Positions 8,368-16,606 of a stretch of DNA of 64,000 bases are shown here, in pieces. Positions within the stretch are counted from its first letter, which is position 1, and every line of letters begins with the position of its first letter. The position numbers and the translations under genes were made by a program. Source of the DNA: Teichococcus wenyumeiae (GTDB taxonomy: Bacteria; Pseudomonadota; Alphaproteobacteria; Acetobacterales; Acetobacteraceae). The DNA is taken from positions 62,001 through 126,000 of the forward strand of contig NZ_RFLX01000003.1 in the NCBI RefSeq assembly GCF_003696345.1, read 5' to 3'. Under the pieces are notes generated by a model, which was not told where the DNA came from, did not search any database, and was given only the letters and a program-made list of their open reading frames with translations.

Positions 8368-9297
8368 CTAGGAGATCGGTTCGGATCGTGACGCGGGTTC
8401 CGTCATGGCCGGCCGGTAAACCGCCTGAGGTGCCGCACGACCGAGCATCGCCTCCCGCCAGATGGTGAAGATGCCGGCGCCAATGACAATGGCGCAGCCG
8501 ACCACCATGTTGGGCGTCATAACCTCGCCGAATACGAAGACGCCCATCAAGCAAACCAGCACGGTCTGGATGTAAGACATTGGCTGGACGACGACGGCGT
8601 CGAGCAGGTCGAAGGCGCGGATCAGCAGGTAATGGCCAGTGGTGCCGGTGATGCAGAGAGTCAGCATCCAGAACCAGTCTGCCAATGTGATGTGGGTCCA
8701 GTAGAAGGGCCCGACGAGGCTGATCGCCACTGCACCTGCCACACCGGTATAGAAGAAGGCTGTTCCTGACGAATCCGTCCGGCTCGCGAGCCTCGTCATC
8801 ACGGAGTAGATCGCGAAGAGAACCGTTCCCAGAGCAGGAATTGCAATCTTGGCGTCGAACGTCGCCTGAAGCGGGTTGATGATCAGGATGATGCCGATGA
8901 AGCCGGCGCTGATCGCGGTCCAGCGTCGCCAACCCACCTTCTCGCCCAGGAATGGGACAGAAAGGCAGGCGACGACCAGCGGGGTCGCGGCATACAGGGT
9001 GTGCGTCGCCGCCAACCCGACACGCGAGAACGAGAAGATCGACAGGCCGATTTGCACGGCGAGCAGGACCCCGCGGGCGATCTGCAGCCACGGGCGACGG
9101 GCGGCGGCGGTCCTCCGCAGGCCGACGGAAGAGCGGCTGGCCAGCAGGACCGCGAAGCCGGCGAACGCCCAATAGCGGATCATTGCGATCAAAATCGGCG
9201 GGTAGGCATCGCCGAGATGCTTGGAGATTCCATCCTGCATCGCGAAGATGGTGACCGCGGAAATGGCGTAGAGGAGGCCGGTGGGCCGAACTGTCAT
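8368..9297 (-). CDS. DMT-superfamily (EamA) transporter
   Basis: A 309-residue protein of ten predicted membrane helices in two EamA repeats (opening TGLLYAISAVTIFAMQDGIS; second repeat from about residue 150, IPALGTVLFAIYSVMTRLAS). The loop FLGEKVGWRRW closing the first repeat and FGEVMTPNMVVG closing the second are typical of RhaT/EamA exporters. The ATG at 9297 with AAGG upstream is chosen over a TTG one codon earlier. DMT proteins export amino acids, nucleosides or other metabolites; the substrate is unknown. Its 3' end abuts the HMG-CoA lyase debris on the other strand. Confidence 0.85.
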   Translation of the reverse strand: MTVRPTGLLYAISAVTIFAMQDGISKHLGDAYPPILIAMIRYWAFAGFAVLLASRSSVGLRRTAAARRPWLQIARGVLLAVQIGLSIFSFSRVGLAATHTLYAATPLVVACLSVPFLGEKVGWRRWTAISAGFIGIILIINPLQATFDAKIAIPALGTVLFAIYSVMTRLASRTDSSGTAFFYTGVAGAVAISLVGPFYWTHITLADWFWMLTLCITGTTGHYLLIRAFDLLDAVVVQPMSYIQTVLVCLMGVFVFGEVMTPNMVVGCAIVIGAGIFTIWREAMLGRAAPQAVYRPAMTEPASRSEPIS

Positions 9298-9660
9298 CAA
9301 GATCGCCTTGTTGTCGTACGGCCGAGGGCGACCGTGATGGCCGGTGCAGCCTAGTCACTTTATCAGACGGGTTGAATACGGAAGGAACCCGGTGCCCCTT
9401 GTGGCAATAAGCCGGTTGGAGGGCTCGGCGGAGCGTGCCTCTCGAGCTTGGACTTCATTATTACGTTCGCCACGTAGCTCGCTGGCCAGGGCGGCAGGCC
9501 CTGCAGCCCTGTGCGGAGGCCGTCGACAAAGCGGCGCGCTCCATCCAGGATTTCTTTCAGTGACCAGGGCTTGATCGCTTCGTGCGGCGAGCCACTACGA
9601 GCGGAACGGCAAGGACCGAGGTGAGGCGCGGCTGAGCTCGGTTCTCGTCAGGTGTGGAGG
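9298..9660. other. Gap without a confident gene
   Basis: About 360 bp. On the minus strand a frame of about 85 codons stays open (ending at 9363) and reads plausibly (SLKEILDGARRFVDGLR ... ANVIMKSKLERH). It has no start codon in a suitable place and I do not recognise it. It may be a gene fragment. No repeat or RNA gene was seen. Confidence 0.4.
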
Positions 9661-10827
9661 TCAGTCCGGCGGCGCTGCGTCGTCAGCGTCTCCGCAGGTA
9701 CCATCAGGAAGCTGAGAGGGCTCATTTTTCCGGTCCAGCAATTCGTCATGCCTGAAGTCGAAAGCCATCTGGATGCCACTGGCCAAATGATCGCCGTCGA
9801 AGTTCGACACGGTGACGCCGAGCAGTCGCACCTTCTTCGGCAATGGAAACAAGCTGCGTGCCAAGTCGATGGCAGTGCCGACCACAGCCGCCCGGCTCTG
9901 CGCCGGCTCGGCGGAGGACCGGCTCCGGGTGATCTGCTGGAAGTCCGCCCATTTCACCTTCAGCGTGACGGTGCGGCCGGGGGCGCCATGCTTCTCGCAC
10001 CACTCCCACACCTCAACCGCCAGCGCCTCCACGGCCGCCTCGATCTCGTGCGGGTCCGAAAGGTCGCGAGGGTAGGTGGTCTCAGACCCCGAGGACTTGC
10101 GCGGACGATCAGGAACCACGGGCCGGTCGTCCTCGCCGTGCGAGATGGCATGGAAATGCGCGCCCGCCTTGCCGAACTGCGCCTGCAGGAAGGCGAGCGG
10201 CTGCTCCCGCAGGTCGCGCCCGGTCCGGATGCCGAGGCCGTTCATCTTGGCGGCGGTGGCGGGACCGATGCCGTGGAACCTGCCGACGTCGAGATCGGCG
10301 ACAAAGTCCGGCCCCATCTCGGGCGTGATGACGAACTGCCCGTTCGGCTTTCGATGGTCCGACGCGAGCTTGGCCAGGAACTTGTTGTAGCTGACGCCCG
10401 CCGAGGCGGTCAGGCCCGTCTCCTCCAGGATGCGGGCACGGATCTCGCGCGCGATCCCGTTTGCCGTCGGCATGCCCTTCAGGTTCTCGGTGACGTCCAG
10501 GTAGGCTTCGTCGAGGCTGAGCGGCTCTACCAAGGGCGTGTACTCGAGGAAGATGCCCCGGATACGCTGTGAGATATCGCGATAGCGGTCGAAGCGCGGC
10601 GGCACGAAGACCAGGTCCGGGCAGAGCCGCAGCGCCGTCCGCGACGGCATGGCTGAGCGCACTCCGAAGGCACGGGCCTCGTAGGAGGCCGCAGCCACCA
10701 CGCCGCGCTCACGCGAGCCGCCGACAGCCAGCGGGCGCCCCTTGAGCAAGGGGTCGTCATGCTGCTCGACGGACGCGTAGAAGGCGTCCTGATCGACATG
10801 GATGATCTTGCGGAGAGGTGGTGTCAC
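9661..10827 (-). CDS. dinB: DNA polymerase IV (Y family)
   Basis: A 388-residue Y-family translesion polymerase. The N-terminal catalytic block IIHVDQDAFYASVEQ (residues 7-21; D11 is a metal ligand) and the SLDEAYLDV motif (about 103-111, containing the acidic pair) are intact. The helix-hairpin-helix region (VGRFHGIGPATAAKMNGLGI) and the C-terminal little-finger domain follow (VTLKVKWADFQQITRS). Length matches DinB. It bypasses lesions and extends mismatched ends. No LexA box of the GAAC-N7-GAAC kind is visible upstream, unlike the SOS genes further right, so it may not be in this organism's SOS regulon. The C-terminus is hydrophilic and lacks an obvious beta-clamp motif by eye. Confidence 0.95.
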   Translation of the reverse strand: MTPPLRKIIHVDQDAFYASVEQHDDPLLKGRPLAVGGSRERGVVAAASYEARAFGVRSAMPSRTALRLCPDLVFVPPRFDRYRDISQRIRGIFLEYTPLVEPLSLDEAYLDVTENLKGMPTANGIAREIRARILEETGLTASAGVSYNKFLAKLASDHRKPNGQFVITPEMGPDFVADLDVGRFHGIGPATAAKMNGLGIRTGRDLREQPLAFLQAQFGKAGAHFHAISHGEDDRPVVPDRPRKSSGSETTYPRDLSDPHEIEAAVEALAVEVWEWCEKHGAPGRTVTLKVKWADFQQITRSRSSAEPAQSRAAVVGTAIDLARSLFPLPKKVRLLGVTVSNFDGDHLASGIQMAFDFRHDELLDRKNEPSQLPDGTCGDADDAAPPD

Positions 10828-11559
10828 GGAGCGGTGATGCGTTTGACCTGGGCCGATTGTAGCGAGCGCCTCTTCCGCGCTCCAGTTTCAGGCCGCCCGG
10901 ACGTTGCGGTGACGGGGCAAGGGGGCGGACGACGAGGCTGCTGGCTACCTACAGCTTGACGATGACGGATGTGGCTGGCAGCGCGCTCCTGGCCTAAGCT
11001 GGCGAGCCGCTGCCTGTCGGGTGGTTCGACGGCATTGTGATGCCGGGTGCTACAGCAGGAGATGCGGCTATCGTCCTGGGCATGTGGGTGGCTGGGAGCG
11101 CTTCCACGGCAGGAGGTGTCACCGGTCTGGTCTGGCTGACGTAGGAATTCCGGCGTGAGCGGCGGCGCCAGGCCGGAGTGCGGGAGGCCGGCTGAACTCC
11201 AGCGCTCGCGCGCAAACCGAGCAACAGCGAACCGGACCTCATTGCTAAGAGCACCTCGTCGACGCTTCGGGCAGCCTGCCAAGCCGGTCGCCCATCGCGA
11301 AGTTGACGAGGGAGGTCCGCAAGCCGCTTACGCTGCCTGGAGGCAAGCGGCGACTGGCCTCAAGAAGGTCGCAGGCTACCCTGCGCCAATGCGCCGCATC
11401 CGTAATGTGCGCCGAAGGAGCCTCGATGTTGGCAGAGTAACACGGGCCTCATTCCGGATGGTGTAGAAAAATTGACAAGTCAATCCGCAGCAACGGCATC
11501 AGGTCATTGCTGCGGAAGCTTTTTGCGTCGACCGGTAGTTATTCTGACGCCCGACAACA
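10828..11559. other. Long gap (over 700 bp) with no recognisable gene
   Basis: The gap lies upstream of dinB and downstream of parE. Several open frames exist on both strands but have irregular composition and no recognisable product. One plus-strand stretch near 11010-11140 reads hydrophobic and Gly/Ala-rich (WFDGIVMPGATAG) and could be an old gene fragment. The only clear element is the inverted repeat at 11485-11515. Confidence 0.45.
11471..11515 (-). terminator. Candidate terminator downstream of parE
   Basis: The arms CCGCAGCA (11485-11492) and TGCTGCGG (11508-11515) pair perfectly. In the parE direction (minus strand) the stem is followed by a second small palindrome, TTGACTTGTCAA, and a run of Ts. 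In the plus direction a shorter T-run follows after AAGC. It may act in both directions. Confidence 0.5.
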
Positions 11560-13533
11560 TCAGGCGTCCACTTCCTCCAGGTCCAGCTTCGCAGCATTCT
11601 CCTGGATGAAGCGGAAGCGCAGTTCCGCCTTGCGGCCCATCAGCTCCTCCACCCGCTCGGCGGTGGCGGCGCGCTCCTCGGGCGGCAGCACCACCTTCAG
11701 CAGGGTGCGCCGCTTCGGGTCCATGGTGGTTTCCTTGAGCGATGCCGCCGGCATCTCGCCCAGGCCCTTGAAGCGGCTGACCTCGACCTTCTGGTTCGGC
11801 TTGAAGGCCTTCTTCATCAGCTTCTCGCGCTCGGCATCGTCCATCGCGTAGACGGTCTTGCCCCCGGCCACGAGACGGTAGAGCGGCGGCCGCGCCAGAT
11901 GCACCCGGCCCTGCTTCACCAGTTCCGGCAGCTCCTTGTAGAAGAAGGTCATCAGCAGCGTGGCGATATGGGCGCCGTCCACATCGGCATCGGTCATGAT
12001 GATGATGCGGCCATAGCGCAGGCGGCTGATGTCGAAGCGGTCGCCGGCGCCGCAGCCCAGCGCCTCGATCAGGTCCTTCAGCTCCTGGTTCTGCCGCAGC
12101 TTGTCGGCGCTGGCGGAGGCCACGTTCAGGATCTTGCCGCGCAGCGGCAGCACGGCCTGGGTCTCGCGGTCCCGTGCCTGCTTGGCGGAACCGCCGGCCG
12201 AGTCGCCCTCCACCAGGAACAGCTCGGTGCCTTCGGCCGATTCGCGGGCGCAGTCCGCCAGCTTGCCGGGCAGGCGCAGCCGGCGGGTGGCGGTCTTGCG
12301 GGGGGTGTCCTTCTGCTCGCGCCGGCGGATGCGTTCTTCCGCCCGCTCGATGGCGAAGGCCAGCAGGTTGTCGGCGGTGGCCGGGTCGCCGGCCAGCCAG
12401 TGGTCGAAATGGTCGCGCAGCCCGGCCTCGACCAGCTTCGCGGCCTCCGGGCTGGTCAGCTTGTCCTTGGTCTGGCCCTGGAACTGCGGGTCCCGCACAA
12501 AGACCGACAGCATGCCCGCCAGGCCGCCGAAGATATCCTCGGCGGTGACATTGCCGGCCCGCTTCTCCTTCTTCAGCTCGCCATAGGCGCGCAGGCCTTT
12601 GACGAGCGCGGAGCGCAAGCCGGCCTCATGCGTGCCGCCCTGGGGCGTCGGGATGGTATTGGCGTAGGTGTGCACAAAACCGTCGCCGCGCTCCATCCAG
12701 GTAACGGCCCATTCCACGCGGCCCGCGCCCTTGGGGAAGGTGGCGTCGCCGGCCCAGGGGGCAGGGATGACGGTGGCCTGGCCTTCCACGGAAGCCGCCA
12801 GGAAGTCCAGCAAGCCGCCAGGGAAGTGCAGGGTGGCGTTGCTGGGGGTGTCGTCCTTGATCAGCGCCGGGTCGCAGGCCCAGCGGATCTCGACACCACG
12901 GTAGAGATAGGCCTTGGAGCGGCAGAGTTTGAACAGCCGCGTGGCCGAGAACTGCAGGTTGCCGAAGATCTCGGGGTCCGGCTTGAAGCGGATGGTGGTG
13001 CCGCGCCGGTTATGTACCGCGCCGGCATTCTTCAGCTTGGTGGTCGGCTTGCCGCGCGCATAGCTCTGGGTGAACAGCGTGCGGTCGCGCGCCACCTCCA
13101 CCTGCAGGCTCTCGGACAGCGCGTTGACGACCGAGCTGCCGACGCCGTGCAGGCCACCCGAGGTATCGTAGGCCTTGCCGGAGAACTTGCCGCCCGAGTG
13201 CAGGGTGGTGAGGATCACCTCCAGCGCCGAGAGCTTGGGGAACTTCGGGTGCGGGTCCACCGGGATGCCGCGCCCGTTGTCGCGCACCACCAGCACATTG
13301 CCGGCTTCCAATGACATCTCGATGCGGTCGGCATGGCCGGCCACCGCCTCGTCCATGGCATTGTCCAGCACCTCCGCCGCCAGATGGTGCAGGGCGTTCT
13401 CGTCGGTGCCGCCGATATACATGCCGGGCCGGCGCCGCACGGGCTCCAGCCCCTCCAGGACCTCGATGTCCTTGGCGGAGTAACTTGCCTGAGCAGGAGC
13501 TTTGACGCCCTTGCCGCCGAAGAGATCGTTCAT
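11560..13533 (-). CDS. parE: DNA topoisomerase IV subunit B
   Basis: A 657-residue ATPase subunit of topoisomerase IV, which decatenates chromosomes with ParC. The GHKL ATPase block is intact (EVLDNAMDEAVAG, VVRDNGRGIPVD, GGLHGVGSSVVNALS). The Toprim domain shows LVEGDSAGGSAKQARDRETQAV split as usual and the metal site DADVDGAHI. It is ParE rather than GyrB: the insert typical of GyrB is absent and the start MNDLFGG is ParE-like. The ATG at 13533 is preferred to an upstream in-frame ATG at 13662 that would overlap dps. A perfect LexA box covers this start codon. parC is not in the window. Confidence 0.93.
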   Translation of the reverse strand: MNDLFGGKGVKAPAQASYSAKDIEVLEGLEPVRRRPGMYIGGTDENALHHLAAEVLDNAMDEAVAGHADRIEMSLEAGNVLVVRDNGRGIPVDPHPKFPKLSALEVILTTLHSGGKFSGKAYDTSGGLHGVGSSVVNALSESLQVEVARDRTLFTQSYARGKPTTKLKNAGAVHNRRGTTIRFKPDPEIFGNLQFSATRLFKLCRSKAYLYRGVEIRWACDPALIKDDTPSNATLHFPGGLLDFLAASVEGQATVIPAPWAGDATFPKGAGRVEWAVTWMERGDGFVHTYANTIPTPQGGTHEAGLRSALVKGLRAYGELKKEKRAGNVTAEDIFGGLAGMLSVFVRDPQFQGQTKDKLTSPEAAKLVEAGLRDHFDHWLAGDPATADNLLAFAIERAEERIRRREQKDTPRKTATRRLRLPGKLADCARESAEGTELFLVEGDSAGGSAKQARDRETQAVLPLRGKILNVASASADKLRQNQELKDLIEALGCGAGDRFDISRLRYGRIIIMTDADVDGAHIATLLMTFFYKELPELVKQGRVHLARPPLYRLVAGGKTVYAMDDAEREKLMKKAFKPNQKVEVSRFKGLGEMPAASLKETTMDPKRRTLLKVVLPPEERAATAERVEELMGRKAELRFRFIQENAAKLDLEEVDA

Positions 13534-13542
13534 GTCTTGTTC
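13528..13542 (-). promoter_or_regulatory. LexA box overlapping the parE start
   Basis: On the coding strand the sequence is GAACAAGACATGAAC, an exact GAAC-N7-GAAC match to the direct-repeat LexA site of Alphaproteobacteria. The parE ATG lies inside the spacer and second half. The same element in the same orientation stands at imuA and recA, which supports it being a real SOS operator. Confidence 0.75.
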
Positions 13543-13622
13543 ACACCCCTCGCGCCGCACGGTAGCGGCGGAGGGGGGTGAACCGCAACCCGGAGCGCGC
13601 TTTGGCGCCCCGGATCGGGTGC

Positions 13623-14114
13623 TCAATTCTCGGCGTTGCCGGTATGCGCCTCGAGCATCCACAGCTTCTTGTCGAGATCGCGGGAGATCTCGGTCAGCAG
13701 GTCGGCGGTGTCGGCATCGCCGGCCTCGTCGGTGGCTTCGATACCCTCACGCACCGTCTTGGCATTGGCGGAAAAGCGCTCCACCAGCTCCTCAACATGC
13801 TTCATCGTGTAGGTCACGTCGCGCGGATAGGCCTTCAGGCGGGTCTTCTCGGCCACGATCTGGCTGGTGCCGTCCGGCGTGCCGCCGAGCTGCACCAGGC
13901 GCTCCGCAACGTCGTCGCCGAACTGGAACAGGTCGTTGTAGAAGCCCTCCAGCATGGTGTGCAGGCCGATGAAATTCGGGCCGCGCATCGTCCAGTGGGC
14001 CATGCGGACGGAGTTGGTCAGGTCGAGGGTATCGACCAGAACGCCGTTCAAAACGTTGATGGAGGTCTTCTTGGCATTCTCACCAAGGTCGTTGGGGGAC
14101 TTGCGAAGGGCCAT
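13623..14114 (-). CDS. dps: Dps-family DNA-binding ferritin-like protein
   Basis: A 163-residue Dps protein. The helix VLVDTLDLTNSVRMAHWTMRGPNF (about 24-48) carries the ferroxidase His, and the partner helix FYNDLFQFGDDVAERLVQLGG (about 58-78) carries the Asp/Glu ligands. The C-terminal helix ends LDKKLWMLEAH, a Dps signature. Dodecamers store iron oxidised by peroxide and coat DNA in stress or stationary phase. The N-terminus (MALRKSPNDLGENAKK) is lysine-bearing, suited to DNA contact. GGGAGAATTCC precedes the ATG. It is upstream of parE on the same strand with an 89-bp gap containing the parE LexA box, so the two are probably separately controlled. Confidence 0.93.
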   Translation of the reverse strand: MALRKSPNDLGENAKKTSINVLNGVLVDTLDLTNSVRMAHWTMRGPNFIGLHTMLEGFYNDLFQFGDDVAERLVQLGGTPDGTSQIVAEKTRLKAYPRDVTYTMKHVEELVERFSANAKTVREGIEATDEAGDADTADLLTEISRDLDKKLWMLEAHTGNAEN

Positions 14115-14199
14115 GATGGAATTCTCCCACTGTCTGGCGCGTCTAACGCTGCCTTTGGAATGAGAGTTGCCCGGGCCCGCGTTGCAAGCCCTGCCAAGC

Positions 14200-15867
14200 T
14201 CAAGAATGCCTGCCCTGCGCGATCAGGGGGTCCTGGGCGAGATAGCGGGAGGCCTTGGGCGGCGTGTCTCCCCGGTGCAGGGCGGCGGCGCGTGCGATGA
14301 TGGCGCGGTCCTCCGGCTCCAGCCGGTCCATTTCGCGCAGATGCTCGGTCCAGCTTTCCACCGCCCAGAACTCGGCCCAGTATTCCGGGTGCGCCACATC
14401 CTCGTAGAGCCGCCACCACAGGGCGCCGCTGCGCATCCGCACCTGCCGCAGATGCGCCATGGCGGCCAGGAAGGCGGTGCGGTCGGCGGGGTCGATGCGG
14501 TAGCGCACGCCTTCCAGCACCCGGCCACGGTCGCTCGCCAGCAGCCCGGCCAGTTCCGGCGCCGGGGCCTCGGGCTCCGGGATCGAGGTGGCCGGGGCCT
14601 CCTGCAATGCCGGGCCTTCCAGCCGCAGGGCGCGCACCGCGGTGCCCGCCACCAGCCCGCCGATGCCCGAGCCCAGCAGCGCCCAGTGCACGCCCACGGC
14701 ATCGCCCAGCCAGCCCGCCAGGGTGGCGCCCAGCGCCAGCATGCCGTTGAAGGAGAGCTGGTAGATGCCGATGGCGCGCGCCCGCACCCAGGCCGGCGCG
14801 ATCATCTGCGCCCGGGCCTGCAGGGTGGAGGTGGCGATGATCCAGGAGGCGCCGTAGAACAGCATGCCGGCCCCGGCCAGCGACCAGTGCCGGGCCAGGC
14901 CCAGCATGATCAGGGCCGCGGCGCTGAGCAGCGTGGCCATGAAGACCATGCCGTTGGAGCTCAGCCGGCGGCGCAGCCGCGTCATGGCCAGCCCGCCGCA
15001 GACGGCGCCGACGCCCATGGCGCCCAGCAGCATGCCATAGGCTTCCGGCCCCAGGCCCAGCCGGTGGCGCACCAGCAGCGGCAGCAGCCCCCAGACGGCG
15101 GCGCTGAAGAAGACATAGACCACCGAACGCAGAATGATGGTGCGCATGAGGGGGGAGGCCCCCACGAAGCGCATGCCCGCCCGCATGGCGGACAGAAAAT
15201 GCTCCTTCGGCAGCCGGCTGCGCGGCGCCTCCCGCTTCCAGGCCACCAGCGCCATGATCAGCACCAGGAAGCAGAGGGCATTGAAGGCGAAGGCGGCCTG
15301 GGTGCCCGCCAGCCCGATGATGAAGCCGCCCAGCGCCGGCCCGATGGAGCGGGCGATGTTGAAGCCGATGCTGTTCAGCACGATGGCCTGGGTCAGGTCG
15401 TGCCGCGGCACCAGCTCCGGCGTGGTGGCCTGCCATGCGGGCGAGTTCATGGCGCTGCCGATGCCGATGGAGAAGGTCAGCGCCAGCAGCCCCCAGGGGC
15501 CGATCATGTTCAGGGCGGTCAGCACGCAGAGCAGCGCGCCCATGGCGCACATCCAGCCCTGCGCCCAGATCAGGTGCAGGCGGCGGTCCAGGATATCGGC
15601 GATGGCCCCCGCCGGCAGGGCCAGCAGGAAGATCGGCAGCATGGAGGCCGTCTGCACCAGGCTGACCATGATGGGGGAGGGCGCCAGGCTGGTCATCAGC
15701 CAGCCGGCGCCGGTGTTCTGCACCCAGATGCCGGTGTTGCTGGCCAAGCTGGCGATCCAGAGCAGCCGGAAGGACGGGTGCCGCAGTGGCGAGAAGGTGG
15801 AGCTGGACGACGCTGCCGCGCGCGCCTGCGCGGTGTCCTGGTTGGCGTCGGTGCTCCGGCTGGCCAT
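14200..15867 (-). CDS. MFS_3 (EntS-like) transporter with fused C-terminal monooxygenase-like domain
   Basis: A 555-residue protein. Residues about 25-420 form a 12-helix MFS_3/enterobactin-exporter-type transporter (SFRLLWIASLASNTGIW ... AGWLMTSL). A C-terminal domain of about 90 residues follows (YRIDPADRTAFLAAMAHL ... RLYEDVAHPEYWAEFWAVES) resembling the antibiotic-biosynthesis-monooxygenase dimeric barrel that many bacterial MFS_3 proteins carry. The ATG at 15867 has AAGGA upstream. The longer in-frame extension to 16644 runs through the neighbouring gene and is rejected. Likely a drug or siderophore exporter in the inner membrane; the role of the fused barrel is unknown. Confidence 0.87.
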   Translation of the reverse strand: MASRSTDANQDTAQARAAASSSSTFSPLRHPSFRLLWIASLASNTGIWVQNTGAGWLMTSLAPSPIMVSLVQTASMLPIFLLALPAGAIADILDRRLHLIWAQGWMCAMGALLCVLTALNMIGPWGLLALTFSIGIGSAMNSPAWQATTPELVPRHDLTQAIVLNSIGFNIARSIGPALGGFIIGLAGTQAAFAFNALCFLVLIMALVAWKREAPRSRLPKEHFLSAMRAGMRFVGASPLMRTIILRSVVYVFFSAAVWGLLPLLVRHRLGLGPEAYGMLLGAMGVGAVCGGLAMTRLRRRLSSNGMVFMATLLSAAALIMLGLARHWSLAGAGMLFYGASWIIATSTLQARAQMIAPAWVRARAIGIYQLSFNGMLALGATLAGWLGDAVGVHWALLGSGIGGLVAGTAVRALRLEGPALQEAPATSIPEPEAPAPELAGLLASDRGRVLEGVRYRIDPADRTAFLAAMAHLRQVRMRSGALWWRLYEDVAHPEYWAEFWAVESWTEHLREMDRLEPEDRAIIARAAALHRGDTPPKASRYLAQDPLIAQGRHS

Positions 15868-15932
15868 GAATCGTCCTTCCCTGCTGGCCTCGTTGTGCCG
15901 CAGCCGGAGGGCGCCCGCCAGGGTGGGCGGCG

Positions 15933-16505
15933 TCAGTTTTGTCGGGCGGAGGCCAGTGCGGCGATGCATTCCTCGAAGGCGGACAGGTCGCTCCAGCGCA
16001 GCGCTTCCGGCACCGCGCGGGTGATGATGCGGCCGCCGGAGGCCAGGATGCCGCCGTCGATCATCAGGTTGTCCTGCAGGCCGAAATTCTCCAGGTGCAG
16101 GCCCTCGGCATCCTCCCACTCGTCCGGCTCCCGCCGGGGCCGGGCGGCCTCGCCCAGGAAGGCCAGGGTGCGGTCGCGGAAATTGGCCGCCGCATTGGCA
16201 TAGCCGAAGACCGGCCGCCCCAGCGCCCGCATGAAGCCCAGCTCGAAGACCGTGCCGGCATCGGCCGAGGGGCCACGGAAGGGCGTCAGATTGGCCACCA
16301 GCGCGTCGCAGGAGCGGATATGCGCCTCGTTCCAGAGGTAGATCTTCATGAAGCGCTGGGGCGCGGCCGTGGCGGCGGCATCCTCGATGGGGTCGAGGGG
16401 AAAGACGCCCGTCACGCCATGGCGGGCGCAGATCTCTTTCTTGGCCGCGGCGATGGCGGCGGCGTCGGGCAGGAAGACGTCGGGTCCGGCGAGATAGATG
16501 CGCAT
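15933..16505 (-). CDS. Nucleoside 2-deoxyribosyltransferase
   Basis: A 190-residue enzyme from the ATG at 16505 (MRIYLAGPDVFLPDA). Family landmarks: the N-terminal YLAGPDVF base/ribose loop, ALVANLTPFRGPSADAGTVFELGFMRALGRPVFGY with the nucleophilic Glu in FELGF, and a C-terminal NLMIDGG. It transfers deoxyribose between purine and pyrimidine bases in nucleotide salvage. The gene sits 65 bp upstream of the MFS_3 gene on the same strand and could be co-transcribed. The upstream alternative start at 16526 adds seven residues with no better ribosome site. Confidence 0.88.
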   Translation of the reverse strand: MRIYLAGPDVFLPDAAAIAAAKKEICARHGVTGVFPLDPIEDAAATAAPQRFMKIYLWNEAHIRSCDALVANLTPFRGPSADAGTVFELGFMRALGRPVFGYANAAANFRDRTLAFLGEAARPRREPDEWEDAEGLHLENFGLQDNLMIDGGILASGGRIITRAVPEALRWSDLSAFEECIAALASARQN

Positions 16506-16606
16506 GGCTGCAATCTGCCCCGCCACCCACGCCCGCGCCAGGGCGCGCAGGGTGCCATGGCGGCCCAGGGGTGTTACTGCGGGCAGCAGCCGGTGCGGAT
16601 GACGAG

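Noticed and set aside
10824-11282. 152-codon minus-strand frame in the long gap after dinB
   Set aside because: Ser/Pro/Arg-rich, no ribosome site, no recognisable fold; it also overlaps the dinB start region.
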